A stretch of 64,000 bases of DNA from the NCBI GenBank assembly GCA_018136815.1, contig CM030931.1:11338612-11402611 (forward strand), given 5' to 3'. Positions 1 through 8,483 of the stretch are shown one piece after another (the stretch's first letter is position 1; every line of letters begins with the position of its first letter). The notes below the pieces were generated by a model. The model was not told the origin of the DNA. It ran no database searches and worked only from the letters and a program-made list of their open reading frames with translations. The DNA comes from Isochrysis galbana (taxonomy: Eukaryota; Haptophyta; Isochrysidales; Isochrysidaceae). A program made the translations under genes and the position numbers.

Positions 1-605
1 CATCCAAGTAGTTTAGTATCCACTTGGCTTGTAGCGCCTTGACGTGGTTGTCCCAGTCTAGGAGACCCAGCCCTAGGTGGGGTCCCTCCTCCGATGCGTC
101 TTTCAGGGGGAACTCGGGGTGTTTTATCCATTGTAGCCTACGCCCGGTGCGCGTGTTTGTCCACAATATTTTGTCCACGGATCGCTTGACGGCCGCATGG
201 AACGATCTCGGGGCCGCCAGCGTTTGTAGCCAGTACCTCGGGATTGAGTATATGAGGAAGTTGGCCACTTTAGTTTTTCCGTGTATGGATAAGTTGCTCG
301 TGATCGGTGCGTACATGCCGGCTTTTTTTTCTATCTTGTTGGCCTGTTGGCCAGGTTTTGCCAGAAGCCCTTTATGGCCTGGGGTCCCCCTAGCGGGATC
401 CCTAGGATGGTCGCGCATTCACAGCTCTTTAGCCACTTGTATCTTTGAAATCTCGCTGGCGGGCGTTTTCTCTTCAGAGATCCCATCCTAAGTCCTTCGA
501 ATTTCTGCTCGTTCGGCTTGCCACATGAGGCCGCCGCGTATCTTTCCACCCATTCGAGTGAGCGCGCCAGGCTGCTGTAGTCGGCAGTCTGGAAATTCGG
601 CTTCC
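1..605 (-). mobile_element. LINE reverse-transcriptase fragment (C-terminal part)
   Basis: Read on the minus strand, this stretch encodes the part of a non-LTR retrotransposon ORF2 that follows the FADD motif. From 5' to 3' it reads ADYSSLARSLEWVERY, then CECATILGIPLG, then SNLSIHGKTKVANFLIYSI, then PRYWLQTLAAPRSFHAAVKR, then LQWIKHPEFPLKDA and GPHLGLGLLDWDNHVKAL. These match the thumb/connection layout of LINE reverse transcriptases. The frame shifts once, near 330-345, where GGCCAACA is tandemly doubled. The fragment runs off the left edge of the window. At its upstream (right) end it is interrupted by the MITE at 612-1112. It is a dead copy. Confidence 0.85.
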
Positions 606-611
606 TCCTCG

Positions 612-1112
612 GCCCGGATGGGCCGTCAGCCTTATATTAGGTCCTGATATCATGATATTAGGTCCTCTAGACCTGATACCTGATACTAAGGGCCGCAGGC
701 TACGTGACTATGCATTACAAGGGTAAACGCTAACATTAAAATTGACTTAAATTCGACGCAGGAATAAATGGGTTGAACTAGGTTTAGAGGTTGAGGGCTG
801 CTCTAAAACCTAGGGTTGCAAGACCGTGGGAGTTTGAGTCTAATTCTAAATAACTGTGTTGCCTTGATGGGCGAGCTTGCAGCCTGGGATAGTTGGATGG
901 AGATGGTCGTCGATGAGCCTTGCTTGATGCTTGATTGAGGACGAGCTGGTTTCTGGTTTGTACGTCTTCGTTCGTGTCTGGTGTAGTGTAATACTACTAG
1001 TGTAACACATTATAGTCTTAGTGCCTACCTGATATTAGGCTGATGTTAGGTCCTGATATCAGTCTAAGGTCTCCGATACCTGACGGCCTTTGACCTGACG
1101 GCCCATCCGGGC
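612..1112. mobile_element. MITE-like DNA element, 501 bp, 6-bp target duplication
   Basis: The ends are perfect 18-bp terminal inverted repeats, GCCCGGATGGGCCGTCAG at 612-629 and its complement at 1095-1112. The 6-bp direct repeat TCCTCG flanks it at 606-611 and 1113-1118. The interior has no coding potential and is AT-richer than its surroundings, with repeated short words such as TTAGGTCCTGATATCA. It is inserted in a LINE fossil, so it is younger than that copy. The transposase family is unknown. I did not see a second copy in this window. Confidence 0.85.
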
Positions 1113-1885
1113 TCCTCGGGCTCTGGCTCCAGGTCTTCGTCGAGTAGGGCCACCTGTGTGACCGGGGCGGGGGGCGGGGTTAGCCTCGCGTACGTTCTCG
1201 TATCCCTAGCGTCCATATGGCCCAATGTTGCCATTGTGTGGTCGCCCCCTTCCGAGGGATATGTGTGGCTTGTGCTTTGTGGTGGCCCTCTCTCAAGGTG
1301 GTGGTTGTTGTGGTAGGCCTCCTGGGCCTGTGCCGCTTGCGTCAATCGCGCGCCTGGGACGCGCTCGTCTGCTTGGCCTTCGGCGGCGCTGGAGAGTACC
1401 CCTCCTGTGTTGCCTCTCCTTTTGCTCTTGTGCCCCTTGCTGGGGGGCCTAGTCTGCTCTTTGTCCAACTCTTGTTTTGATGCGGCATTCCCCCATGGGG
1501 GTTCTGCTGTAGATGGTGCCGGGCCGGCCCCTCGCGCCGGAGCGCGAGGGCGGTACCGCGGCTGTGTAGGGTCCCGGCCCGGAGGCCTTCCCTTTGGAAG
1601 CGTCCCACTGGTGTGGTGTGGCTGGTGTGGCTGTGTGTTGTGTAGGGGGTGTGCTGCATGCTGGCTGCTGCCAGCATGGCGGCCTTGTTCGTGGCGTTCG
1701 CGGTGGTTCGCGGGCGTGGCAGGCTGGCTCCTGTGCCCACCTGGCTGGGAGGGTCGTCCTGACGCGGTCGCTTCGGCGACAGCGGCGTGTCACTCAAGCC
1801 TTCGTCCATCTCGGCGAGGGCAGCGGCAGCGAGGGAGGGCGGCGGCGCGCGCTCCATGACCCTATCAGTTTACTGATAGTTGACT
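1113..1885 (-). mobile_element. LINE 5' end with ORF1 start (MERA family)
   Basis: On the minus strand a hairpin CTATCAGTAAACTGATAG is followed within a few bases by an ATG at 1857. That ATG opens a 171-codon proline- and arginine-rich ORF starting MERAPPPSLAAAALAEMDEG. The start MERA, the hairpin and the internal motif LRAGTLHSRGTALAL recur at 61856-62235 (MERATLP and LLAGPLQSRGTVRV). This marks the 5' end and ORF1 of one LINE family. The reading frame changes after about 130 codons. The downstream end joins reverse-transcriptase sequence (1-611) directly once the MITE is ignored, so ORF1's remainder and most of ORF2 are missing from this copy. Confidence 0.7.
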
Positions 1886-2329
1886 GATGTGAGTTCTGAT
1901 GTAAGTGTAAGCTCAAAAGCACCGTAAGCTTACGGACTGACAGCCCAACTAGGCGGGCGCGGAGCGCGGCGTTCTAGCTGCTAGCGTGCACCCCCGCGTA
2001 AACTACTTTTAACCTACATGACCGCCGTTGGTGGGGGACTGCTTCGTCATCGGCCGAGATGATCCGCCTCCCACGAATTGGAACGCCTGCTGCTCTCGAA
2101 TCTCCTACTTTGATCTCGGCGCTCTACATCTTGAGTGTTCTTAGGTCCACCTCGACGCGTACCGGCAAGAGAGCGCGTGCAGTAGCAACAGTACTCCTAT
2201 GCGAGAAGGATCTCGGAAATCGTGATATGATGAGACGGAGAGGGCGGCGGGGTTCGCGGACCAGAAACGCCGGCCGGCGAGGACGGACCGCTGTCGTAAT
2301 CTCTACGGAGCGATCTGAGATCGGTCCGA

Positions 2330-3229
2330 GGTGAGCGGCTGAGAGCCGCGCCAGCCGTTGGGTGCGTGTCTCTTGTCTTTGGGTGATGCTGCAGCCGAGT
2401 GGCCGGCGAGGAACGGCGAGAGTGGGCCTCCCTCCCCAGCGCAGGAGGGGGAAGTAGGGCGCGGGCGAGGGGGGGGCCGCCGCCCGGCCTCGTTCCCCCC
2501 CCCCCGTCGGCCGCTCAGGCGGAGGGAGCGGCCGAGCGAGCTTCGGCTTCGCCGCTCATCCCCGACGCCAACTTGGAAGGTGGCGAGATCCTGCGGTGCT
2601 ACCAGGCTCGCGAGGGCGGAGGGGACTACGAAAAGGGGGTGGGGGGGGGGTGGGGGGGGGGGGGGTACGGCGAAGGGGGGGAGATCACGGCCGCAGTATG
2701 GAGAGGGCGGCGGCGGCGGCGGGGGGGGGAAGCGGCGGGGCGGCGGCGGGGGGCGGGGGGGGGGGAAAGCTCCGCCCGCCTTTCCGCCGCTCGCCGCCGC
2801 CGCCGCCTCTCGGCCCACTGTCCCCCCCCCCCCCCCCGCACCCCCCCCCCCCCCCCTCTCTCTCTTCCCCCCCGCGCCCCCCGCGCGCCGCCCCTTCCAC
2901 CACCGCTCGCTTCCCTCATCTCCGTCGGTACTTACGTCTTGCCCTCCCCTTCCCCCCCACCGCAAGGGCCCTCGCACCTTTCCTTCCTTCAAGACCCCCC
3001 CCCGGGAACGAGAGTGGCCTGCGGCAGCGGGCCAAGACTCGCCTGCCAAGAAGGGGCTTTTCCTCCCTCCCTCCCTGTCTCTCTCTCTCTCCCTTCTCTC
3101 CCTCGCTCCCTCTCAGCGTCCCCTGCTCCCCTCTCTCTTGTCGCCTCGTGCTCACGAGCCGCCAAGCAGAGAGCAGAGCGAGCTCTACTTGGGACGCACA
3201 GCCCACCAGCCGCCCCAGCCGCCCCACGG
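2330..3229. other. Homopolymer-rich upstream region of the CXXC gene
   Basis: This is an extremely GC-rich stretch with runs of G (about 2630-2770) and of C (about 2820-2870), followed by CT-rich sequence near 3060-3140. Long ORFs appear in several frames on both strands, but they are strings of Gly, Pro, Arg and Ser produced by the base composition. It most likely holds the promoter and 5' untranslated region of the gene that starts at 3230. Confidence 0.5.
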
Positions 3230-5473
3230 ATGGGGGAGATGCTCTTCGCCGCCAACCACTCGATGCTCGGCAACCGGACGCTCAGCGCCATATTCAACAC
3301 CGAAGGCGTGATGCCACACGTCGTCACAGGAACCAGGCGGGTGCGCTGTGGCGTCTGCAAATCGTGCACCCTCAAGGAGGATTGCGGCAAGTGCCACAAC
3401 TGCAGGGACAAGCCCAAGTATGGCGGGCCAGGCATAAAAAAGCAGTCGTGCGTTCACCGTGTGTGCCATCAACAGGTACTCTGCCCGACGGATCACATGG
3501 ACGGCAAGCGTCAACGTTGCGGTGTCTGCACTGGCTGTGCACTCACCGAGGACTGTGGCAAATGCCATAACTGCCGGGACAAGCCCAAATACGGCGGACC
3601 CGGAGTCAAGAAGCAGGCGTGCACCCAACGCGTCTGCAAGGTCGAACGCCCAAAGAGGCCTTGGCAGTTTGCGGCACGTGATTCCGAATGGCGTCTCCGG
3701 CACGGCCTCGGCGTCTTGGACCCGAGCTGCGCGGCCGGATGTGGCGTAAGTGGACCACCCTTCATGTCCTCTGCGGGACAGACGCCAACAGCAGGTGGTG
3801 CCAACCCCACGCACATCGGTGCCCTCTTCATGTCGGCGCCGGCTGCGTATGGCGGCGGCTCTCCAAGTCCATTGCCGAGCCTGACAATGGCAGCTGCGCC
3901 GGCTACGATGGAATCTTATCCCACAATTCCTTTCTCAGCCAGCCTGCTCCATGGCCACGCAGCCAGACACAACGTCGTCTCTGCATCGAGCGCAACAGTC
4001 AACCACATCGATTCGCAACTCGCAGCCCCTGTGGCTGCAAGTCAAGTAGTCAATTCCACCGACGATGGCGCAGCCGCAGCGTTGCTTGCCCTGTGTGGCG
4101 GCTTTGGTCGCAAAGGTGGCGACGACGCCTTCGTTCCGCCAGCTTCCGATGCTGCGGGGCAAACTTGCAATCAGGAAAACACGCCCGCATCACATCGAAG
4201 TGGGACGAAAAGGGCGGCTTCTGAATCCAAGGAGTCTGCTACAAACGGACGTCAGGCGTTGCCCACATCTCACAAAAGACGTGCGAGCGGCAGCCTCATC
4301 TCAGTTCCTGCCAGCGCACCCGCCGTGTGTACCGATGGAGTCTACCTCGGCAGGACGACCCATCATCTCTCGAGCATGGCTTTTCAGCCCCTGGCACACT
4401 CGGCAGTCACGGGATGCTCCTCTTTCTGCGGAGGGGAGACGCTGACTGCGAATTCCATGTATGGCTCATCACAACCGCTGGTGCTGAACGCGCACTACTG
4501 TTTTGGCGGTGCCACTCACACAGGTCATGAGGGCTTCTTCAACCCGGCTTCGGGCCATGTAGATCAGCAACAAGCTTTGACGACCGGAGGGTATGGCAGC
4601 AGCCGTGGCGCCAGTTCGCCTCAGGTGGCGTCTACTGATCAGGTTGAAATGCCAACAGGCGTACCTCCCGGCTCTTTGACGTGCGGCACGACACCGCAAC
4701 ATCTGATGGCTGCGCTCTCCGCAATCGCTGGCCAGCACCTGGCACCTTCTCCATCGTCGAGACAAGCGCCCTCGGCGACGTTCCCCAATGAGTCGGCCGC
4801 CATGATGCTGCCCCCTTCGGTTGCATACCCCTCGAGCTGGGCTGAAATTGCGCATGCGACTGCTGAGCTAAACCCTGGCCATACGGGGCAAGCGCCAGTC
4901 GCAAACAACCTCTTACACTCTGTCGATATGGCATCGTCGCCTATCCAAACGCTGTCTTCACATTTAGGGCTTACGCCCTGCGCGCCCGTCATCCATGACG
5001 ATCTCCTCATGAATCCTGTCCAGCCCCTATCATCAGCCCTGACCCCGGCTGCGCTGAACGCAGTAGGCCATGCTACTGGTGTGCATAGTGGCGCGCCGTG
5101 CTCGCCCGCCTCGGCTGGGCAGCAGTCCATGTCGTCGTTGCCGCTCTACGCGAGTAGCCGAACCGCTTCTAGCTCAGGCAGCCTGACCGACTATGAGGAC
5201 AAGAGCACAGGACAATTTGGCACTTCCACACCTCCTTGGAAACCGGGCATGGCGTCCCTCGACGCCTCCAAGCATGGAATACTGTATTACTCCAGCCTTC
5301 AGCTACCGGCTAGGGCGATGCGCTGCGGCTCATGCTCTGGCTGCATGTCGCGTGACTGTGGATCGTGCATGAATTGCCTCGATAAACCGAGAAATGGCGG
5401 GCCAGGCGTCAAGAAGCAGGCATGCATCCAACGCACATGTGTGGAAATTAAACATCACCTAACGGTCGCATGA
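3230..5473 (+). CDS. Triple CXXC zinc-finger protein
   Basis: The 747-residue protein starts at the ATG at 3230 (MGEMLFAANHSML). The open frame continues upstream to 2399, but that part is low-complexity and not credible. There are three CXXC domains: residues about 40-79 (CGVCKSC, CGKCHNC, KPKYGGPGIKKQ), 97-136 (nearly the same, a recent internal duplication) and 699-737 (CGSCSGC, CGSCMNC, KPRNGGPGVKKQ). CXXC domains of CFP1, MLL and DNMT1 bind two zinc ions and recognise unmethylated CpG through the KFGG-type loop; here it is KYGG or RNGG. The 560 residues between are Ser/Ala/Pro/Thr-rich and probably disordered. No methyltransferase, SET or PHD domain is visible. The likely role is CpG-binding chromatin or transcription regulation in the nucleus (inferred). 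The gene appears intronless. Confidence 0.88.
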   Translation: MGEMLFAANHSMLGNRTLSAIFNTEGVMPHVVTGTRRVRCGVCKSCTLKEDCGKCHNCRDKPKYGGPGIKKQSCVHRVCHQQVLCPTDHMDGKRQRCGVCTGCALTEDCGKCHNCRDKPKYGGPGVKKQACTQRVCKVERPKRPWQFAARDSEWRLRHGLGVLDPSCAAGCGVSGPPFMSSAGQTPTAGGANPTHIGALFMSAPAAYGGGSPSPLPSLTMAAAPATMESYPTIPFSASLLHGHAARHNVVSASSATVNHIDSQLAAPVAASQVVNSTDDGAAAALLALCGGFGRKGGDDAFVPPASDAAGQTCNQENTPASHRSGTKRAASESKESATNGRQALPTSHKRRASGSLISVPASAPAVCTDGVYLGRTTHHLSSMAFQPLAHSAVTGCSSFCGGETLTANSMYGSSQPLVLNAHYCFGGATHTGHEGFFNPASGHVDQQQALTTGGYGSSRGASSPQVASTDQVEMPTGVPPGSLTCGTTPQHLMAALSAIAGQHLAPSPSSRQAPSATFPNESAAMMLPPSVAYPSSWAEIAHATAELNPGHTGQAPVANNLLHSVDMASSPIQTLSSHLGLTPCAPVIHDDLLMNPVQPLSSALTPAALNAVGHATGVHSGAPCSPASAGQQSMSSLPLYASSRTASSSGSLTDYEDKSTGQFGTSTPPWKPGMASLDASKHGILYYSSLQLPARAMRCGSCSGCMSRDCGSCMNCLDKPRNGGPGVKKQACIQRTCVEIKHHLTVA

Positions 5474-6289
5474 TGGATCATGTGACCGACCAATACGTCT
5501 TCTCACTTTCGCAGCCTCTGATACCACCTCTTGGGCGTCGTTGTGCCAAATTCAACCCCTCGCTGCCACCCCCATGTTGAGTGCTTATCATGCTTGGCCT
5601 ATCGATGTTCGAACGGGTCATGGCATCTCTCTGCGGTCTCAATCTTGTCGCTTTTGGCGCCACACTCACCCCTTCGATTGTATCTTCTCTTCGAGTGTCA
5701 AATTGCTTATCAGATGTATGTGAACCCCATTGTTAGCAGCGTCACCACTCGGTATTCTCACATGTACAATTGTCCTGTCTCTAGCCGCGTCGCCATCGCC
5801 TGAACCCGCCACCCCTACTTGGTCGCCATCGTCGATGGGGCGTTTGGCTTATGTCTGACCTCCAAGTCCAGTCGACGGCAGACGCGGCTCTGAGCTTGTT
5901 TCTCGGTCAGTGTGGCCACCGACGATGATGTGTTGTCTCGGCTCACGATACTTCACATTCGCCGTCGGCTCGCCGCCATTGGCGCAGTATTTGAGTTGAT
6001 AGAGTACTCAACAATGGTTGTGGGTAGCCTTGTTCCTGTCAGTTCTAAGATTGTGCGACGGGGTCGCATTTGCACGTCTCTATGTGATATCATGAACAAC
6101 TGCTCGTTCCTCGCGGACGGTCTCGTCCCACGCACCACGCATGGCTGCCTTCGTCCCAACGACAATGATATGCGAGTGCGACGACGCTATTGCTATTACA
6201 ACCATTATTAGTTGTAGCATCTCAGTCCAACACTCTGACTTAGCGCCTGGCTTGTAACCCTCTCCGTGTGCTACTGACTACCGATGATA
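5474..6289. other. Intergenic, no gene seen
   Basis: This follows the CXXC stop codon. The ORFs present are short (under 100 codons), lack recognisable motifs and show no splice-compatible pattern. The first few hundred bases are probably 3' untranslated sequence. Confidence 0.4.
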
Positions 6290-6895
6290 ATTACTGACAG
6301 TGGCCGTAGAAAAAATGAAGATTGCTTGTTTTTGCTTGTGGGATCGAGCGTTTCCGGAGGGGCCGCAGCATTTCCGCCCTCCTCGTGAGGCGTTCGAGTT
6401 TCTCTACTGCTTACATAGGAGGGTGACACCCGGAAATGATATCTCAGGGGTTGCAGTCGTCCTGCGTGAGCGAGTCTTGTTATCGCCCATGCGTAGCCCT
6501 TCAAATTTGGACTCGTTCGGTTTGCCGCTCGAGGCTTTTGCGTAGCGCTCTGTCGACCCATTTCAGGGCTCGTGCCGTAGGCTATGGTAGTCGGATGTTG
6601 GCAGTTGAGTGTCGTCTGCGAATTGGCTTATTTTGAGCTCGGCACCGTTGATTATGATCCCATTGATGTCGTCGTCGTTGTTTATCGCCCGAGTGACGAG
6701 TGAGGGCTTCCGCCGTGAGGAGGAAGGCGAGTGGCGAGTGGGGATAGTGGGCATCCCTGTGGGACGCCGCTGCTGATGGCGGCGAAGGGGAAGCTTCTGC
6801 CCCCGTTGGTCTTAATGCGGCGCATCGGGCGCGCGTTAGGGTTACTAGTCAGCTCCTTCGCGTATCTTTTGAAGTCTTCTCAATCTACCCTGAAA
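6290..6895 (-). mobile_element. LINE reverse-transcriptase core fragment (GVPQG and FADD motifs)
   Basis: The minus strand encodes the catalytic core of a LINE reverse transcriptase. It reads RRIKTNGGRSFPFAAISSGV, then PQGCPLSP (motif 4), then INGIIINGAELKIS, then QFADDTQ (motif 5, with the Asp pair), then TSDYHSL. The downstream frame carries EGLRMGD-like sequence that aligns with FEGLRMGS of the copy at 1-605. The reading frame is broken at least twice. Both ends are truncated: the 5' side stops near 6895 and the 3' side near 6290. Confidence 0.85.
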
Positions 6896-7187
6896 ACAAA
6901 ACAATAGCGACACTCAACATAAAGCTTGTCAAGAGTGTCGCATTCGCGAATCGACGCTCGTTAGGCTTCTCTCTTCTCCTCGTTCTCCTTTCGGTATTTA
7001 TCGTTATAATTCTCTCGTTCTCGTTCTCGGTCAAAAACTTCGCGTGGAAGCCTAGGGTCTAGGGTTGTGGAAACGATACTACTTAGAAAATCATAAAACT
7101 ACTTTTATTTATGATTCGCTGCTGACAGTTCCCCCCCCCCCGCGCGCGCAACCGCCGGCAGCGACAACGTACCTCGCGGCAGGTGGC

Positions 7188-7300
7188 CCCCCCTGGAAGT
7201 TTTTATTGGGCATCGCGCCACGGTCAAAAAATGCAGCCCAACCCTTACTAGCTAATAGTTAAAAACAGCCCCTGTTTGACCGCCCTAGCATATGGGGAGA
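7188..7300 (-). repeat. Dispersed repeat, inverted partner at 60941-61050
   Basis: Read on the minus strand, this segment contains AGGGCGGTCAAACAGGGGCT, then GGGTTGGGCTGC, then GTGGCGCGATGCCCAAT and a run ending CCAGGGGGG. The same words occur in the same order on the plus strand at 60941-61050. It encodes nothing visible. It is probably the end of a mobile element. Confidence 0.65.
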
Positions 7301-7329
7301 GGCGGATGAATCATGAATCCTCGATGCAC

Positions 7330-8180
7330 CTTGGCGAATGCCCGAATGCCCGGGGATAAGCAGTGTACTAGACGCGCTGAATAAAGTAGCTCGCTTCTCA
7401 CCTAAGGCGGAAAGAAACAGAGGAGACATTATTATCGACAACCAATTTATCTTCCCAAAGGGAGACGCCCCGAAAGCGATATACGCACTATACCTGCTAG
7501 CGTGGAGATCTATCATTACAGACTTCAGACTTCTATAGGATTCACTACGACGGTACAGCCTTCTCGGAAGAATCAATACTGATAAGAAAATTAGAGAGAT
7601 TCACCACGATTAGCAAAGCACTACTTTTCGCATACGAAACCGACTCGGCAAGGACCGCCCAAGCGGGCATGGGAAGACAACCCAAAAAAAGGATAGACAT
7701 AAGTCGTGATAAGTGACTTGAGACCCGTATTTAATGTGAACGACAAGGGTGGGCTAAGACCCAGTGAGGAGCTAGTGGAACTAGCCACCAAGCTGAAGAT
7801 AGCACACGTTGTCGAGGAGCCCAAGAAGCAACGAAACGAATAAGGCGAATAAGCACCAGAGAAACAACGCTCAAGGGGACCACTACCACTAGGGACGCCA
7901 CGAGTCCGACATAACCTAAACAATCAGCGCGATCCCAGGCAGACGCGCACACCAGGAGCGACAACTCAAAAGTCAAAAGGCCTGCCAGGCCCCCATACTC
8001 CGAACCAGGCCCAGGCCTTAGGTAGTGTACCAAGGCCGGACCCCGGAAACCGAAGAAAAAGGAATGAAGGGGGGCAGGGAAAGAGGTGGAGGGAGGGAAG
8101 TTAGGGGCGGTGTTGGTAGCGGAGGGATATCCCGTCAATAGTAGGTGTGTAGCCCAGAATCTTCAGATATTTTTTTATTC
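7330..8180 (+). mobile_element. LINE 3' end, family B (copy 1)
   Basis: The plus strand encodes the last part of a LINE ORF2 (ALYLLAWRSIITDF, then QAGMGRQPKKRIDI in a shifted frame, then DLRPVFNVNDKGGLRPSEEL). It is followed by a 3' untranslated region ending in AGCCCAGAATCTTCAGATAT and a T-run at about 8166-8173. The copy at 41365-42026 shares both coding part and tail. Relative to that copy, this one has an extra AGACTTC near 7530 and a 10-base insertion near 7702, each breaking the frame. It is 5'-truncated near 7330. Confidence 0.8.
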
Positions 8181-8483
8181 GAGGTGGAGAGGCAAAAGGT
8201 ACTAGCGTTAAAGTTGAAGATACTTAGGACTTAGCTAGAGGCTACTCTAGGTAGGGTCTCCACATACCCCGAAATAGTGCACTTACGGAAAGGTGAAACA
8301 ATGGCGATCACACAACAGACGGAGCCGTTCAGGTGAGAGTGAGAGAGTGAGCAGACAGGAAGTACTACTCCACCGTATGAAAAACCTCAAGGGTTTCATC
8401 AAACTCTTTCCTCTTTTCTCAAAGTAGTCTCGGGGTTATCTAATGTACTCCTCTCTGGAGCCGTGCTTCTCCTCATTCTCTCC

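Noticed and set aside
2399-3229. Upstream in-frame extension of the CXXC protein (277 extra codons)
   Set aside because: It is a string of Gly, Arg, Pro and Ser produced by homopolymer runs, open in several frames on both strands. The ATG at 3230 begins normal sequence.
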